Origin: Opisthorchis felineus
Taxonomy: Eukaryota; Platyhelminthes; Trematoda; Opisthorchiida; Opisthorchiidae
Direction: 5' to 3'
DNA length: 64,000 bases
Assembly (NCBI GenBank): GCA_004794785.1
Contig: SJOL01007403.1
Coordinates: 277,852-341,851, forward strand
The notes below the pieces were generated by a model that was not told the origin of the DNA, ran no database searches, and worked only from the letters and a program-made list of their open reading frames with translations. Of the stretch, positions 37,672 to 51,059 are shown piece by piece. A program made the translations under genes and the position numbers. Numbering within the stretch: the first letter of the stretch is position 1; each line of letters opens with the position of its first letter.

Positions 37672-40600
37672 CTATGAATAAGATTAGTGAAACGCAAGTT
37701 GTTTGACTAGGTAAACATGCGCGAGACAACAATCCGAAACAACACTTGGTTCAACAGCTACAGGTTTACGTCGAACGGAATTTTCTCTAACGATTAAATG
37801 TGTACAGCTGTCAGCATATCACTAAGCAAAACATATATGATTGCTACTTGTGAGACGATTGCATGGTACACTAGAAAGTAGTCAATAGTTCATTGGCTCT
37901 ACATAATAGGGAATTTGTGATATATCATTTGGTTTTCCAATGTGGAAAGCTTACCTTTGATCTCGAAAAGGTAGTTAATTTAGTTAAGATTCGTGGTTGT
38001 ATGTATCAGTCCTACATGCAGCAAACCAACTACCTCATCACCCAGACACTGGCATGTACACGAAAGTGGTTTAAAATGCTGTTCGCATTGTTTACCTAAC
38101 CCTTTTGGGGCCTCTCAGGCCAGGAACTCGCATATTCGAATTTTTAGGCCTGAAGCACAGAATACGTGTACATCACACGCATCCGTGAATCATAGATTAA
38201 TGCACAATTTTGCATGGTATCGCTTACCTAAACGTTTTTTTAGTTTATGTCATGAAAACAAAAGCCCAATACTTTCGTTTAAAGTTCTTCAGTACCTTCT
38301 AAATCGAACTGGTACACCCCCTTAGTGTAATGCAATAAATAAGAATATGAAAATCCTGTTGATAATTAAACTGAACAAACTAGTGTGTATTGTGCTACGT
38401 CTTAGCTGAATGATTTGAGTCTGTTTCGTTGAAAGTAGAGACTTGGTAATCGCTGTTTCGGTGAGTAATCGGACATTGCATAATTAATTCCCTTAAACCC
38501 TGCAATGTTAGGTGTGCTATCGATGAAATGGAAGCCAAGAAGCGTGGAACAGTGGAGTCAGCAAACTATAACTCGCATCCATGGTGTGTTGGTTGATGAG
38601 AGCCTACTTGGATGGATGGGGTAGCTGGTTATTCCTACATGAGTAACACATCCTCTCATCAAAGACTACAAGGTCTGAGTCTAAATTTGGCTGATTAACT
38701 AGATCAGTGAAATAACCGCAGTAGTGCAAATAGTAGTGGCGATCAGGCACCTCAGGCACATGAATGACGGAGTTTAGTTACTCAGTCTTTGTAACGCAGG
38801 TGGTAGGGACCTATGTTTTTCCGTTCGCAATAAATACACAGCATGCGTGTTTAATAATATAGATGACCTAAAAAAACAGAATAACTCCAGGTCACTGTCA
38901 GATTAATCGATAACTACTCCTATCTCACAGCATGTCTGCACGAACGTGTCGAAATGATTGTCTTAAGAAGACTTATATTTGTATACTGCACCAAACATAT
39001 AGCGGTAATTAGACTTCCCGTATATACATAGCCCTATCATGGTTTATGAGTGTAGTATTTATTATCGTGATTGCCTCTCTGTGGCATACTGAAAGGTGCC
39101 TCCCATTTAAGCTGACTCATCTCATTAACGGCCTATGGTGCCAGACTCAATTAGCGGGATAGCCACCGATAAAAACTGACACCGTATTGCAACCAAATTA
39201 AACTCTCGGACTAGTGACAAGGGACAGTGCAATCTATCCGTCCTGTGGATCACCTAAAGTGCAAAAACTTCTCTGTCATGAGCCTTGGAAGTTCACTGCT
39301 TTATTTAGTATATGGAATGAATAAAATACCCAATGAAATAGGAAGATTCTCATTTAGGAACGCCGGTAGTCTTATGAATATGCAGTTACCAAAAAACAAA
39401 GAACCTTAGTATCAGAGCTCTACAATTCCATTCGGACCACTGATGGCACTTTACCTACAGAAATTACAGGCAAATATTTCAGACAGAATAAACGCTCGTC
39501 ATAAAACGTTCATTTCTGTGAAATGCCTGGGTCTCCAGTATCTGAGTGCAGTGAGTTTCATGTGTTTCATGTTTCACACGAAATCACATGTTAATGCTTT
39601 GACTGATCAATTTTTTTCCTCTGATTTCTCGGTCAGGATTCTTCACCGTACTGGGGTGAGTGATTCATGCAAGCCGCTCTCCAAGGTGAATTGATTTGCG
39701 CAGTGGATGCTAACTGAAACTGGAGGTGGTACTAACCCAGTATCAGAGGGTTGTGTGGCAATGTTTTGGAATATAGGTAGCTCGGGTGCACTGCTTGGTT
39801 GTTGGTCTGTTCGCCGAGCTTGGCGGTTGGATTGCAAACGTATCATCACCAATCGTGGTGACATCGTCCGTGCGAGGTTGAGTGGGTCCCACTCAACCCC
39901 GCACTGACGACGTCACCTCGATTGGTGATGATACGTTTGCAATCCAACTGCCAAGCTCGGCGAACAGACCAACAACCAGCGGGTTGTCTGCTAGAAGTTT
40001 GAAAGCAAGCATTGATTTACCATTCTTCCAAACGGCTGTTTGAATCCCATTATAAGAAAAAAGAAGGAGGACAACTTCGCAGCCTATATACTGACTGTCA
40101 TTTTGGTGAACTGAACGGCGAATCTGGCGCAGGGCAAAACGGGTGTCCAATAACTTGTTTATTTTCAACACAATGTGGATAACTTTCGACGATAAATAAT
40201 CAATTACTCAACAGAAATAAGACTGGTGGCTCATTACCACTCAAGTGCAATACACCACATCGCGTCTGTGTTTTGAAGAGCGACGTTCAGCAGTTAAACG
40301 TGAACTCTGTGTCATGCTGATCAAATTCTGGAATTATCCCCATTAGTTTCGGCATCAAACCGTGTCTACAAGCGATACGGGGGCTTGCCGTCAAATTTAT
40401 TAAAATAACTGAGAGAAAGGCGGTGCTTCTGAGGGGGAAAGTACGAGAAATATTAGCAATATGTAGAGCTTGGTTTTTCAAACAAACAAACAACAGTTTA
40501 TAAACATGTCATATAATACAGCTTGGGGTTTTATGTCTCCAAAAGGTGATAGCCCTAGTCTGATCCTGTCCTTTCAATTCATACTCATAAGTGGTTACCA

Positions 40601-41250
40601 GCTTAATAACTAAAGACTACGACAGCCATGTTACCATCAGTTAAACGATGTGCTAAGTGGTTTTTGAATAGCCTGTTGAAGACCGAATTGCGGACACTTT
40701 TAAAGTCAGTCTGTGAGATCAGCCGTTACCTGAAGTTCAGATATCGAGAAACTCATTGCTTTTAGTTGGTCGTTTGACGAGTTTTCTAAAATCCACTACC
40801 TTCAAGCATTCTTTGGTTCTTCTGCAATCCAGTTCTTATGCACACTGTAAACTAAGAAATTGTCAATAGTCCCATATAATAAATAATATAATTCAAACGG
40901 TACGGTTTCTTTTCCGCTGTTGTGGCCAACTGCGTTATAACAAATCAAGGCGAATGCAAAAGAAACGAAGCTCGTTCGTAAATCCTTTGAGATTTATGTG
41001 TCACTGGAACTTGGCTTATATAACTATCCTTTTTTACATGGAGAAAACATGTTGCGTCTCTTAACAGACAAGTAGGAATCAGTCAGCTATCTCGGAGTCA
41101 TTGTCATTAGGTTAAGCAATGAAACTGACAGTCAATAAAGAAGTAAACGTGCACTTTACCAATGCTCAGCGGAACGACAAAACACATCAGTTTGTTTGAC
41201 GGGAATTGTCCTTCTCAAGGAAAAAATTAGCTTAATAATGCCAGTATTAC
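37672..41250 (-). other. LITAF-B intron (3.6 kb)
   Basis: Intron between the 41251 PPPY exon and the zinc-half exon. Its main content is the 181-nt hairpin at 39797-39977. The remaining open frames (37993-38325, 39227-39409 and 39443-39694 plus) have no recognisable features. Confidence 0.55.
39797..39977. repeat. 181-nt hairpin of two head-to-head hammerhead-like repeats
   Basis: The left arm (39797-39886) is the near-exact reverse complement of the right arm (39888-39977), with only about half a dozen mismatches and a single-base centre at 39887. The inner 23 bases (GGTTGAGTGGG, T, CCCACTCAACC) pair fully. The right arm carries, in order, CTGACGA, a GTCACC/GGTGAT stem and GATA where a hammerhead core has GAAA, then the tail CAATCCAACTGCCAAGCTCGG and GAACAGACCAACAACC, shared with the 51060 copy. 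Both arms carry the same GATA change, so they likely share a recent parent. Confidence 0.85.
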
Positions 41251-41289
41251 CGCGGGGAGTCTCTGGTTCACATATATACGGTGGTGGTA
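41251..41289 (-). CDS. LITAF-B, small exon with PPPY
   Basis: A 39-nt micro-exon on the minus strand reading PPPYICEPETPR after a split codon. The acceptor is CCATCTCTACAG and the donor GTAATA, with phase 1 in and phase 1 out, matching the neighbouring LITAF-B exons. PPPY is an exact PPxY motif of the kind that binds WW domains of NEDD4-family ligases in known LITAF proteins. Donor sequence and layout resemble the 46949 exon, and the start resembles the LITAF-A exon at 10415. Confidence 0.62.
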
Positions 41290-44200
41290 CTGTAGAGATG
41301 GTTCCGACGCCTGGAAGGGGAGAAACAGAAGATTGTATTTACAGAAGGATCGCAGAAAATTTCAAATCAATTTATATGCAGAACTGCTGATTGAGGGTCA
41401 CTTTTCACATATTCAACTAGATTGATAAGTGTGGTTGTTTTAAAGTTACTGGATGAACGTCTTTAGTTTAACTCGGCTAAGAATATGTTGTTTCTATGTA
41501 GGGGAGCAGTGCATTGTTCCTATCTTCGGTGGACTTTAGTTTGGTTACGCTAAATGATGTTGAGTAACCTGGGTCACTGTACCATTGCCACATCTTCTGA
41601 TAAACCGAGAACTTCATACGTCATGGAGACGCAGAATGGTGATAGAAGTTGTCATTGTTGACTGAAAAACTTTGTGCTTCCATAAATCGGGCTTCACTTT
41701 AGGTTTTACAGCGCGCCAAAAACGTTCATGTTAAAACTACTCTGTAGAGTAGAGGTACATCAGCGTGGTACTTTCAGAGCTTCGTGGGTGCCCTAACATC
41801 GATATTTCATAGGCCGGTCAATTACCTCTTTTGAAGTAATGTTTCAGTCGGTGAAGTAAACAGAAAGATTTGAACGGTTTGGAATCTGAATTCCACTACG
41901 TATAATACTGTTAAGCTGGTAATGAAACACTGACGTCCGATTTTACTGCATTCTATTTACCAGTACTCCTACTAAACATTTGGTCAGACAACTGGGCGAG
42001 TAACCGCTTTCTCAATTAGTAGGCTCACATTTGCACCATAATAATGGCACTGTTGGGCGCTAATCGGTATTACTTCAGACGGCAAACGGCAAATCTGCAA
42101 GGAAACTGATACACGGTTTTTTCGTTGCCTTTCATTTGTTTAGAACAAAAATAATACCTATTTTAATGGGATATCCTCCAAATTATCCAATATTTTTAAA
42201 GTATAAACTGCAAGAATTGCCTTAAGCTTTCATTCAAGTGGACCACTGACATTCAATATGGAATTTCACTTACATCCAATGACTGATGGACCTATGCAGC
42301 AGAAATGAAAATGAAAAGTCGTACAGCTCTTTAAACTTCTGGCAGATTTCATTGACTGGTAATGATGAACTAAGTTTGGCTGACGTGCAACAAGGTTTGT
42401 TATGAAATTACCTTACCATTATAGACTCGCAACATTGTTGCAAAATTGGGTTGGCTATTTGGTTTAACTAGATCTTTTTCTCTGCGACCACTCTGTCACA
42501 TCTCGCAAAGAAAGATAACGAATCCGGTTGAATTGTTTCGAATTTCCCCACTCGAATTTCTTTTGGCTAATAATCGAATGGACTTGAATATCTATCTGGT
42601 CCTTGTAACCAACGCTTCAATAAGTTGTCTGTAGGGTAGATGGATGTTTAAAACATACACCATATCTATAAAATCTTGGTCAATATCCTTTGAATAACAC
42701 AGTTTCTCAAAGATCATTATTATTATGCATCGTTTTAGCATGCATTTTATAGTGTTAACTAAGATTATTAGTGCGATGTATGGTCTCACGTTGGTTCTGC
42801 AATTACCTTTCAGTTGTTTTGTGCTTTTAGGAGGCTCACTGTGACTGCCTAAGAAGGGAACTTGTGAAAGATTTCTCTCGTTTTTAGGTTGCTGACCAAC
42901 TTGTGATGAAACAGCCCAAAACAATCTGGGCTAAAACAAACTTCCTGTGGTTATGGAAATTAGGACTGGTAAACTAGGGATTACACTATACATTCTGGCA
43001 GATGCAATGTGAATGACCCTAGAATAAGGTTACCCAGGATATTTTTCTTATGGTTTACGATAATCAGGCGAGTATAGGCATACAATTTTCCACGTAGGAT
43101 AATTTCCTCCATCTTTAAGCAGACTGCCGACATAGTCTACTTTGATATACATCAACTTTGTGCTGTTGTGTGCTTGGGTATGTTGGTTTTCCGATCAGTG
43201 CAAAACATTTAGTCTGATTTATTTAAACATAAACCTATCTATGATGTCCGCTAAGCTTTTCTTAGGCCTTGATTACTGTATTTCCTAAGTTTTCATATCA
43301 GAGTAGAGTGGTGTCGTCTGAACCATAAATGATTCTCCGTTGGTGTTAGTGAAAATCCAGTATCCCCCCTTTAGGTTTTATTCAAGGCCTAAGTTGAAAA
43401 TGCTCCATAAAAAACGGGCTTTAAGCATGGCTTATGTTAAGAAGATGAATAACCATTTTGACGCCATAATCTTAACTCAAACTGTAAAAGAGTCTAGAAG
43501 AGTGGAGCGCCTAGAAAGCATCATTTCTTAAATGATCACGGTGCCTATTTACCCCCATAGTTCGGGTAGTGTTGAGTAGTGTACGCTCAAGTAGAAGTTC
43601 ACAACTCCGTGTAATAGTTTTCAATCTTGATAGTTGTTCGCCAAACAAATACAAATATCAGAGATTATTCGTCACGTGATTCTTTCAGGTTTTTAACTGA
43701 GGGTTAAACTGAACGCCCACTGCGAATCATATTACCGTAATTTTATGCTTTCTATTCAAATCCACATAGCCTTCACTCATCGTGGTGTTTGCATCCATTC
43801 ATCATAGAAAATATTGATTACCACAATAAGGGGAAAAACAAATGGAACCAAGTTAAAATCACATGAACCCCCGAAATGATAATTTGTAATTGTCTTTTAT
43901 AAACACATTAAACAAATGGCCAAAATTCGCTCAAGAGGCTTTCAAAAGTCAAACTTCAGAAATTATTTCAGTCCTGCGTTTCAAAGATCTTTTAGTTAGT
44001 GCGTGCTAGATGCAAACACTTCTTCAACTGACATAGTCTCCAGACAAGAACTTACGGAAAAATATTGCTACTTGTTACTTGAAGGTCCCTTCCCTCCTTA
44101 AGTTTGCTCATATCTTACACAGCTATGAGCAGATAATTTTGATCTTCACCTATACTCATCTTTCGGTCGCTGTGCTTGTGAGAATATCATGTAATTTTCT

Positions 44201-46948
44201 CTCCTGGTAGGTACTGTAGCTAGCCCAAATTTCGCCCCTGATGTGAAACAATAACACATTACCGCATGCTGTATACGAACTAGTGCTGTCAAACAAGATA
44301 TGGGCGTTGGTGGTGTCGTTCGGGGAAATGCAGCAGGACAGAGAATGCTTCGAACGTTGTTGAAGTAGCGCTTCCCAGAAAGCCATATGCTACTGCGTAC
44401 AACGTGATTTTGTTACGGTTTATCTTTACTTTAAGCATTTTCAGCGACATTACGCATACGTCTACGAGAAAATCAGGCACCTTTTGTCGTTTATACACAA
44501 TGGAGGGCGCCTTGGAGCCCTTGTCCTCTCTCTGGAAAAAGTTCGCTGTCTTGTGATGAGTTATCAGAGACATAGGCCCAAAGATAATAAGGTTGTCCCC
44601 AGCTAATAATCTACCCGATTCTTTCGAACGGCATTATTCAGTGGATGAACTAGCAGCTATGAACGTGCTCGCCACTGCTTACTGTTAACTGAGTTATTCT
44701 TGTTAAGCAGAAGCTGTAACCACCAGAAAATGTACTTCATGTGACTGAAACCTCTGAGTTCAAGAATGAGGATTACCTGGCAGAAAATTGCGTTGCATAC
44801 GTCTTAGGAAATACTTCTTTAGAGGTTTTTCACCCACTGGTTTGTAAAAACAAGCCAAACTTTGAACTGTCTTCATAATGGCGTCAGTGCACAATCTCCA
44901 GCACTGTATTTACACACAAAAAACAAATTTCGGAACAAAAAGTAACCACCGGTTTAAGATCTCAGTTCTTTATCAATAGGACTCTCCAACCCTAAATAGA
45001 GAATGGTTCTACCACTTTAACACTGGGTTGCTGGGCAACTTTCCGAATTCTAAATTGGGAACTGGAAATTGTAAAAATTACGACCCTACCACACCAGTAA
45101 AAAGATTATTCTCCTTTCGGAAATAAGAAAATTCAAATATAATTGGGCGATGTACTCTATGTTCTTCCAGCCGTGGAGCGCTGAGATGTACAAAATCCAG
45201 GTTTAGAGTTAGTGGTTATGACAAGTGTCCATTGAACCTACTACCTAGCTGGCATGATAGGTACAGTGGACTGGTCCTAAAGGTGTGTGTCACGGTAAAG
45301 AGTGGTGTGGACTAGCGTCCAACGTTGATTTGTCTAGTTTTGTACTCAAAAACAATAATTAATAATATGCAGTCTAATGGTTTAGCTGCTATTCCATTCA
45401 ACCAGCAATTCTTTAGTAATATTGCAATCAGAAATATAATATCCCTCTTTTTCCGTGGTAGAGTGAATAGCATTTGGCTCGGCTGAAAGGACTTCGTGGC
45501 GCACTGCTGAGCTACTGTTAAGCTGTTAACCATTGGAGGTGTAAAGCATGCAGTATCGTCAAATATTCTTAAATCAGTAGACGTTTTCCGTCTCCTTTTC
45601 CAGACGACACGTACGTAGGTCAGGTGTGTCTCATTTCATACACTTTAACCGAGTGAACTCAGAATGAATTATTTTGCTTCCGAATACTCTACGAAGCTCC
45701 AAGATATTGCTCAAGTTTAGTCTTCCCACCAAAGTTTATTGCAAACCAAACCTATCCGAAAACACCAAGGCCTGCCAGCTTTCTTCTCTCTCTTTGAGGT
45801 GTGTATGAACCCATCACTGTTGCAAATGCAGACATTAAAAATATAAGATATCAGCATTTCAGGCCAGAGTGATGAAGTTTTGAACACTGGCTGTGCATTT
45901 CACCGGCAAACACGACTAAGAATTAGGAGATTACCCTTTTTTGTTGGGTTTTATCCAACCACAAGTATATTGTGAACAACTAATAAGCAGAAATTGATTA
46001 ATTGTTCTACGACCTTCACAGGGTCTACTAGCTACCAAATACCCAATGGCATCTCACGTTTGCCACTTCAAATTGACCAACTAGACAGAGAATGATATGG
46101 AGTATAAACAGGCAAAATGGACTGCGCCAAAAATTAATTTTTCACCGATGGTTAATGCGACTGATATTTAGAGTTGAGGGTTCGTTCTAACCTTCTGGCG
46201 AGGATTTCCCACCAAACAGGATAATATTTAGCAAGTCCAAATGAGGATTCTCACCGAGGGGATAGATACGATTCTACTTTCTTATATTAAGTATGATTGT
46301 ACTAGGTATCTTTATCCAGTTAGTTTCATTATATTATGCTCCGAATTCGTTTATTTAACACGATAGATAGTAATAAATTTTTACCGCAAGTCCTTCACCG
46401 GGCAGGGCTATTTGCTCAGATTTTGCTTAACCAAATCAGAGTGAATATTACGAAGCTTCCCCAGGACATTTTACAGAACATTTCTGAAAATAAACTTATC
46501 CGTTGATTTGCATTTGCAAACCTATCCTCTTAGTGATTCGAGGGGAACATGGCTCATTGTGGTTTCAAACAAGGTATTTATATGGGCTTTTCACGGAGAG
46601 AAAAATTACTGTAACTAGGTAATGCTTGGCACATTTTGGTGTTATCTAACAGATTATACTTTAACTGATGTACATTATCACTTATTCCCTACGAAACCTT
46701 TCACATCGCTAGGATACATACGTTCGTTGCAAATTTCTGTCATCGTTTCAAGAGGTGAGACTCTTCAACCCTTGGCGAAGACCCGTCGTAAAGCTGTTTA
46801 TTTCCACGTTTGTCTCAACTGAGTACAAGTGATTTACGTTGTTTAGTGGTTAAAATATGCAATCTGGTTTTGAGTAAAGTACGTACAGAGTACGTAAGAA
46901 AGTATTTATTCCCAAAAACCTTTATGAATTTTAAAAAATTGGTATTAC
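41290..46948 (-). other. LITAF-B intron (5.7 kb)
   Basis: Long intron between the two PPPY exons. I looked for a third zinc-half exon here, by CxxC and W-x-x-C spacing on the minus strand, and saw none, which is why the 46949 exon is assigned to LITAF-B. Open frames at 42592-42924 and 44289-44573 (minus) have no family features. No repeat or RNA gene recognised. Confidence 0.5.
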
Positions 46949-47014
46949 CTGGGGGAATGTCCACTGAAGGAACTTGATCACAGTAGGGCGGTGGATCTTC
47001 CTCAACTGTCTGCG
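46949..47014 (-). CDS. LITAF-B, upstream exon with PPPY
   Basis: A 66-nt exon on the minus strand with acceptor CTCATTTTTGCAG and donor GTAATA, phase 1 in and 1 out. It codes for QTVEEDPPPYCDQVPSVDIP, an acidic and proline-rich tail piece with an exact PPxY motif, as expected near the N-terminus of LITAF proteins. It could alternatively be the tail exon of a further LITAF copy, but no other zinc-half exon was found downstream. The open frame that contains it runs on past the donor into the intron. Confidence 0.62.
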
Positions 47015-49812
47015 CTGCAAAAATGAGCAATTATGGCATTTCGTCGTAAGGTTCAAATGTAACATTCAGCAGTGAATCAGAGTCAGATAAGTCAGCAGGT
47101 GTACGTTTTGGCTAAGGGCACAGCGAATAAACAAAATATTATGGAAAACATCAGAATTGATATCAGGAAACTCTCCCACACTGTTCTGTTCCATAAGAGT
47201 TCCCTTCGTTTCCTTCAGACTTGTGGTAGAGTAGAAATGAATACGTTCGGCATGTATCTAGTCCTCCATGTAAATACGCCGCAATTTATACTAGCATATT
47301 TAAAGTTTGTTGAGATCTCTCCCCCCCCAAAAGTACATGCTGAATTGGATAAAATTTCTAGATATGCGTTGGTCATACTTTTTGCTCCATTTACGAACAG
47401 TATGAAGTGCCAATCCTTTGAGTGTATCTTAGTCAAGTTTGGGTAAGTTGTTGCAACGTAATAAATCCTTAGTTCATTAAACGATCTTCATTATGGCTTT
47501 GGTGTTGTTTGTTAAAATGAAGATGATCTCCTCCTTTTATGCAGTCACCTAGGGTCTTTTACGGTTTCAACATGGTTGGAGACAAAAGCTTTTATCATGT
47601 TTAAAAAAGTCACCATATGTATAACATATAATGGAGCACCGCGAGCTAGCGGAATCATGACAGTTCTACGTTGGCAAAATGAACGACGTCCGTGGGAACA
47701 GAGATGTGCCTAGGTAGTTAGGCTTTTGTTACTCCAGTATTTTGCCACGCTAAACTGAGTGTCTGTTCTGTGAGTGCTTCAGAACGGCAGCTAAGTTGGA
47801 ATTGGCTGTCAAGAAGGTGTTAGGCACTAAGACGCATCTGCTACCTAACTGCCTTTTGTTTTTTTCTGACAGGACACGGTACTTGATTTGCGATGCAGCA
47901 ATAATTTCTACCTTTTGCTCAGTTTGAAGAAGGCCGCCGATAGGATTCTTTTGATGGGCTATTGTGAAAGGCTGTACCAAAATTACTGTAAAAGTTGACA
48001 TGAGTTTTTATTGCTCGACGTACGTTTTTACGTGTTTTCTTATATTTGCACAGTAACTTGTTTTCTGTGGTTATTTTCTTTCCATTGCACGTAATTCATG
48101 GAATCCATTGGGCTCTTGAGCCCTGACAGGTTAGAACGATGCAGGTCATTCGACATATATAGATGGCTGTCAAAGGTTCACGAAAACACTGTCGATGTTC
48201 AGAGAAGACTGAAGAGCGCTGAAAACCCCACGCGGTGGTAGCTCTTCAAAGGCGATTGGCCTATGAACAAAGTGAGTCGTGTGAACAGCCAGGACCCAGT
48301 CCATGAGCTTGCTGAAAAACTAGGCTACGTCTACATGTCCTTCAGATGGTAAAGGATATAGTGTGTGTGCAAAAGATGTACCTTGAAAGATGACACTTTG
48401 TTTTGAGAACAGAATAGTGAAATAATTTTCCGGTACGCTAAATGCCTTTTAAACCAGCATTGGAGAGGAGAATGGATGAAGCGTAACCGTATCTTTGTGA
48501 TCCAAAAACGAATAAACAATATCTAGGGTGGTGCCACGTCCCTTACTCTAAGCCAGTGTCCACAACGAAAGATCATGAGATGTTCATAAACTAACAATGT
48601 GAAAATGGCCGTAAAAAAGCGAGTGAAAAGAGGATCAAGAAATTTGAGCAAACCTTGGTACGAATTCACCCTTTATGGTAGGCCCTATATTGGGTGATAT
48701 CTCTCTATTGATAAGGCACAAATCCATGAATGTGTAGACTTTGAACGGCTTATGTTATCCGGTAAACTTCGTGTATCAAATTTAGCTTAACTTCCTTACG
48801 GTTGTTACGGGTTCCGGTTTTGTGTGAACTTTTGAACTGTTAGTGGTCTGTAAGGAGTGTCACCGTTCCTTAAGATGAACATAACATACACAACACTATC
48901 AAGCTCAAGAACAAATTATCATCGATGGTTTCAGATTGTGTTGTGAACGGAGCAAATTGAAAGGCTTTATGTCTTGTCCATCTGATCGACAGGAAGTCAA
49001 CAATGTCAGGTTGGTTGTCCGTATGTACAGTAAAATGAGACAAGATTTCACTAGTTGCTGCTGCTCTCATCTTTCCAAACTTATTCACAAGTTTGTATCA
49101 CTGGAAAAACATTTATTCGCAGTATGTTGGCTGTTTGAGCGTTTTCATTTTCCAGTATGTTTACGCTACACACTCTCCAGGTTCAACTAACCAAGGATAA
49201 CGTGTAACTATCCATCTGATTTAGTGGTGAAAAACTGCTAAAACCTTGTACAAAACGTATGCAGATTTGCCGTGTTGCATCAAGTGTTATGCGAGTGTTG
49301 GCCAGTATAGACACTAAAACGATACAGGTTCACCAGTTTTGTATTCCACGGTTTAGACATATATATAACCCAGAAGGCAGCAAACTTCTCTGTTCGAGTC
49401 GTGGATTTGAAATTCTGGTTTTATTCACAAATTTACTCTGCTAACACGAGTTTAGGAACATTTCCCATTTAGTACCTCAGCGAAAACTTCGGGGAGGAGT
49501 TCATCAAGGAGCCTTTTACGGATCGTTAAACATCGTTTGTTTTGGATTCTCGAGGAGAAGTAGCGTATTACATATATTTCGGTATTTTCTATTAAAGTGA
49601 TTTCGGACCCGTAAATCACTTACAGGGTGCTGTTCATCATCCAAATGTTTTTTACCACGACGTGTTTTCGTACGGCTGTGCAACTCAGCCAGTTTTGCAT
49701 AATGAGCAACTCTGCGGTTCTTCATTTATAGTCGCTGCTCTTGTAAATCGTTGTGATTTCAACTGTTTAGGAACACTTCATAAATTTGGACGGCCTGATA
49801 GTTTTAACTGAC

Positions 49813-49911
49813 GTCGTCTGTAAAATATCTGCCGTATCTGCACCGGTTTTTTGTGTACAGCAAACTCTTCCATTGGTTTATTTTTCAGTGTCCCTAAATG
49901 TTGCTGTATAG
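49813..49911 (-). CDS. Candidate phase 1-1 exon, unknown
   Basis: A 99-nt segment on the minus strand between an acceptor (CGGACATTTCAG) and a donor (GTCAGT), phase 1 at both ends. It codes for a basic peptide including LGTLKNKPMEEF and VHKKPVQIRQIFYRR. The strand, phase and position just upstream of the LITAF-B exon at 46949 would allow it to be part of that gene, but the basic content is unlike a LITAF tail. It could belong to another gene or be chance. Confidence 0.22.
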
Positions 49912-51059
49912 CTGAAATGTCCGAAAATGCATAAACTACTATGCCTTTATTATAACCGTTCGCAAGTTTTAAGTCCATTGTGGACCAAGTTGGTGGTTTA
50001 TAGTTAAAATTTTGAATTTGCGTGTGTAAATGGCTTTTCTAGATTGCGTTATCGTCTTCCACGATTTTAGAACTCTGCGTTAGGTGAGAGAAAACGATAT
50101 TTATGTCAAAACTGGGAACAAATGCTGCAGCACTTCAATCACCAAGCGCGTTTTGTGTTGTTTTGGGAGTTTTGGATAGATTTACCCCATGGAATCACTC
50201 AACGGTCAATATGACGAGAACCGCATGTATATAGGCTGCTATATCTTGATCCGCTTTGTGAAAGTATTCGCGCATTATTCGAGCTGCATTAGGTTCACAA
50301 GCTTAAATTTGTTTGTCCAACTTGCACTGGACGGGCAACAAAGCTAATGTCCGACTATGTTAAAACGTCATTCCCTCAAAAAAGACGACTTAGCCAAGGC
50401 GTCTGATGTGTCAACACTGAATTCTGTAATTTTAGTATGTCAACAATGGATTAAAGTAGGCAAAATCTACAAACCACAGAGTATTATTTTGACCAGTGAA
50501 TCCGGACCTGATTAATACGTTTTAACTAATACATCAGACAAAATTAAATGTTTAAATGTTCTGGTAGAAATGGTAACAAACCAATGCTTATATTATGTGC
50601 TGCCATGCAACGATACTTAATTTATATGGATATCCATCTGTAAGCCTGTTTAATGGAGCTACTCCAGATAGCTCTCCAAAAAATGAGTTTTACTGAGCAA
50701 AGTTGCACACTGTTTAATAGAAATGAATGCCAGACCGATCAACGTTCTGTTGGTTGAAAAGGATACTCAACGTGAAAACAAGTACAAAGTAAAGGCGATT
50801 CAGCGGAATTACTCAGGCTCGTGTAATTCTGTAACACCTCATTACACTTTATTATACATTTTACTATCATCACATCCAATAATCAATAGACATAATTCAT
50901 AAAGGACTCATTCAAGAGCGAATAACGAAGCCGAGCAACACTGAGTGGATAACGGTACTACGCTAGCCGGCTAGCAGCACGTATATCAACACACACAACA
51001 CTACTCAAAGCACAACCACCAACCCATCGCTACGCACCCCTACGCTCCCTAAAGACGCA

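Noticed and set aside
49516..49725. Minus-strand ATG frame with a GTAAGT donor, basic peptide
   Set aside because: Only a donor is visible, with no acceptor in a compatible phase and no recognised domain; too weak to list as an exon.
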